From positions 1 to 7,356 of the forward strand of contig JBJXFI010000107.1 in the NCBI GenBank assembly GCA_046154695.1: DNA of 7,356 nt. The letters are read 5' to 3'. This document shows, piece by piece, positions 5,625 to 7,356 of the stretch. The DNA is from DALYLB01 sp046154695 (GTDB lineage Bacteria > Acidobacteriota > Blastocatellia > RBC074). The translations under genes and the position numbers were made by a program. The notes under the pieces were generated by a model that was not told the origin of the DNA, ran no database searches, and was given only the letters and a program-made list of their open reading frames with translations. Numbering within the stretch: the stretch's first letter is position 1; every line of letters begins with the position of its first letter.

Positions 5625-7232
5625 TCACAGTAAAAACGGCCCGAGATGCGGCCCCGGATTGTTGAGCGAGATCCGCAGCGCCAGATCGAGGGCGGGGCGA
5701 ATCTCTTCAGGGGCGAGAACGGCATCGACGAATCCGCGCGCGGCCGCAAAGCGGGCGTCGAGTTGCCGGTCGTATTCGTCGCGGACGCGGTCCATCTCTG
5801 CGCGCAGATCTTCATCGGGCGCCCCGCCCCTGGCTTTCAATTTTTCAAGCTGCGCGGCGAACAGGGCCATCACGGCCGATTCGCCCTCCATCACGCCCAT
5901 ACGGCCGTTCGGAAGCGTGAAGATGAAATCCGGATCGAATCCCTGGCCGGCCATTGCGTAATAGCCCGCCCCGCTGGCGTGATTGACGGTCAGGACGATC
6001 TTGGGCACGGTGGCGGTGGCCATGGCCTCGACGAAGCGCGCGCCCGCGCGGATGATTCCGGACTGTTCCGCCTCGACGCCGACCATGAAGCCCGAGACAT
6101 CCTGCAGGAAGAGCAGCGGCGTGCCATGGCGATTGCAGGTTTCGATGAAGTAGGCGGTCTTCTCCGCGCTCTCGGTGTAAATGATCCCGCCGAACCGGGG
6201 GGCGTTTCCGGGGCCGTTCGGAAACAGGCCGCGATTGTTGGCGATGACGCCGACCGCGATACCGCCCAATCGCGCATGGCCGACAAGCATCTCCCGCGCG
6301 TATTCGGCCTGAAAGACGTCGAGGCTGTCGCGGTCGAGAATGCAGGCGAGCATCTCCTCCGCGTCGTAGGCCGCGCGATGATTCGCGGGCAGAATGTCAT
6401 AGAGATCGGTCGGGGGACGCGCGGGTTCGACCGGCGCTTCGATCCTGACGCCGGCGGGGAGCTTCGGCGGCAGTTCCGAAACAAGCTCGCGAATCTTCGC
6501 GAGGCAGCCGTGGTCGTCGGCCGCGCGGTAATGCGCGACGCCCGAGACGGCGTTGTGCATCCTCGCGCCGCCGAGGGTCTCGCCGTCCACCGTCTGGCCG
6601 GTCGCGCCCTTCACGAGATTCGGCCCGCCCAACCCCATAAACGATGTCCCCTCGACCATCAGAATGACATCGGACAGGGCGGGCAGATAGGCCCCGCCCG
6701 CCACACACTGCCCCATCACGGCGGCGATCTGGGGGACTTTCAGGTATCGCCGCATGATCGAGTTGTAATAAAAGAGGCGCGCCGCGCCGTATTGCCCCGG
6801 GAAGACACCGCCCTGATACGGCAGGTTGACGCCCGCGGAATCGACCAGATAGACGATCGGCGCGCGGCATCGCATGGCGATCTCCTGCGCGCGAAGCATC
6901 TTTTTGATCGTCTCGGGCCACCACGAGCCGGCCTTGACCGTGGCATCGTTGGCCACGACCACGACCTCGCGCCCCGCGATCATGCCCACGCCGGTGACCA
7001 CGCCGGCCGAGGGCGCCTGTCCGTCGTATTGATCGCTGGCGATGAGCAATCCGATCTCTTGAAAATGCGCTCCCGGATCGAGCAGCAGATCGACGCGTTC
7101 CCGCGCGGTCAGCTTCCCCTGCGCGTGCTGCCGCTCGATCTTTTCGGCCCCGCCGCCCAGGCGCAGCGCGGCCTCCTGCGCCCGCAGCTCCCCGACCATC
7201 GCCTCCATCCGCTCCCGATTCGCATTCGCCAT
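5625..7232 (-). CDS. acyl-CoA carboxylase carboxyltransferase (beta) subunit
   Basis: This 535-aa protein is the carboxyltransferase half of a biotin-dependent acyl-CoA carboxylase (propionyl-, methylcrotonyl- or similar CoA), moving carboxylate from biotin to the acyl-CoA. Two crotonase-like halves are visible. The N-terminal half includes GKLTARERVDLLLDPG (39-54), VVVANDATVKAGS (91-103), VAGGAYLP (177-184) with an oxyanion-hole GG pair, and LGGARMH plus SGVAHYRA (220-237). The C-terminal half includes ANNRG (331-335), FLQDVSGFMVG (375-385), SGIIRAGA (391-398) and ASGAGYYAMAG (419-429) with the second oxyanion hole. It ends in NNPGPHLGPFLL. The length is normal and nothing is missing. The start at 7232 has GAGGGAGAGAG just upstream. 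A longer frame from 7295 adds 21 residues that do not look like the family. The exact substrate is undecided. The biotin-carboxylase/carrier partner is not in this window. Confidence 0.93.
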   Translation of the reverse strand: MANANRERMEAMVGELRAQEAALRLGGGAEKIERQHAQGKLTARERVDLLLDPGAHFQEIGLLIASDQYDGQAPSAGVVTGVGMIAGREVVVVANDATVKAGSWWPETIKKMLRAQEIAMRCRAPIVYLVDSAGVNLPYQGGVFPGQYGAARLFYYNSIMRRYLKVPQIAAVMGQCVAGGAYLPALSDVILMVEGTSFMGLGGPNLVKGATGQTVDGETLGGARMHNAVSGVAHYRAADDHGCLAKIRELVSELPPKLPAGVRIEAPVEPARPPTDLYDILPANHRAAYDAEEMLACILDRDSLDVFQAEYAREMLVGHARLGGIAVGVIANNRGLFPNGPGNAPRFGGIIYTESAEKTAYFIETCNRHGTPLLFLQDVSGFMVGVEAEQSGIIRAGARFVEAMATATVPKIVLTVNHASGAGYYAMAGQGFDPDFIFTLPNGRMGVMEGESAVMALFAAQLEKLKARGGAPDEDLRAEMDRVRDEYDRQLDARFAAARGFVDAVLAPEEIRPALDLALRISLNNPGPHLGPFLL

Positions 7233-7356
7233 GCACTCTCTCCCTCTTCGTTCGATTCCCGCGCAAGGATAGCCAATTCGCCGCCGGGACGCCATCCGTC
7301 GCTCCCCGCCCCATTAAACCTGCCTGCGAGGTTCGTCTCGCTCCCTTCCAGGTCGG
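7233..7356 (-). promoter_or_regulatory. upstream region of the acyl-CoA carboxylase gene
   Basis: No gene is seen. On the minus strand it holds the ribosome binding stretch GAGGGAGAGAG (7236-7246) and two isolated -10-like words, TATCCT (near 7267-7272) and TTTAAT (near 7313-7318). Neither has a recognisable -35 element at the right distance. The window may simply begin within a longer operon leader. Confidence 0.25.

Noticed and set aside
4954..5961. Plus-strand open frame of 335 codons across sixA, the spacer and the carboxylase end
   Set aside because: It runs antisense to two confidently identified genes and through the REP-like repeat, with no recognisable domain.

Overview
This is a GC-rich bacterial window in which every supported gene lies on the minus strand, so it reads from right (7356) to left (1). 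Seven protein genes are supported. No rRNA, tRNA, CRISPR array, transposase or phage gene was seen. The gene mix (ECF sigma factor with zinc-finger anti-sigma and an LTXXQ protein, an NTP_transf_5 nucleotidyltransferase, SixA, family I pyrophosphatase, and an acyl-CoA carboxylase beta subunit of a type I associate with Acidobacteriota, Bacteroidota and related lineages) suggests a Gram-negative bacterium. Acidobacteriota is my best guess, with low confidence and without a database search.

Layout in transcription order. (1) 7232-5625: carboxyltransferase (beta) subunit of a biotin-dependent acyl-CoA carboxylase. It is followed by a REP-like inverted repeat (5551-5614). (2) 5442-4353: a probable two-gene operon of sixA (phosphohistidine phosphatase) and ppa (inorganic pyrophosphatase), 19 bp apart, with a possible sigma70-type promoter in front. 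(3) 4352-4124: a 229-bp regulatory gap with a candidate ECF promoter and three tandem 11-bp repeats. (4) 4123-1975: a stress-response operon of ECF sigma factor, membrane anti-sigma factor with a periplasmic coiled coil, and a secreted Spy/CpxP/CnrX-like LTXXQ protein. (5) 1974-1841: an AT-richer spacer built around a 22-bp inverted repeat. (6) 1840-605: a solitary nucleotidyltransferase of the NTP_transf_5 type. (7) 604-438: a leader with several palindromes. (8) 437-78: a small secreted, very basic protein, followed by a strong hairpin at 1-33 that is probably its terminator.

The most coherent system is the sigma/anti-sigma/LTXXQ cassette. By analogy with CnrYXH and Cpx/Spy, the secreted LTXXQ protein may sense an envelope signal (metal or misfolded protein) and act on the anti-sigma factor's periplasmic part, releasing the sigma factor. 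This is inference from domain content and gene order. The window otherwise looks like ordinary chromosomal housekeeping and envelope-stress genes. The less-explained material is in the spacers: four different repeat or palindrome structures, each in a different intergenic gap.
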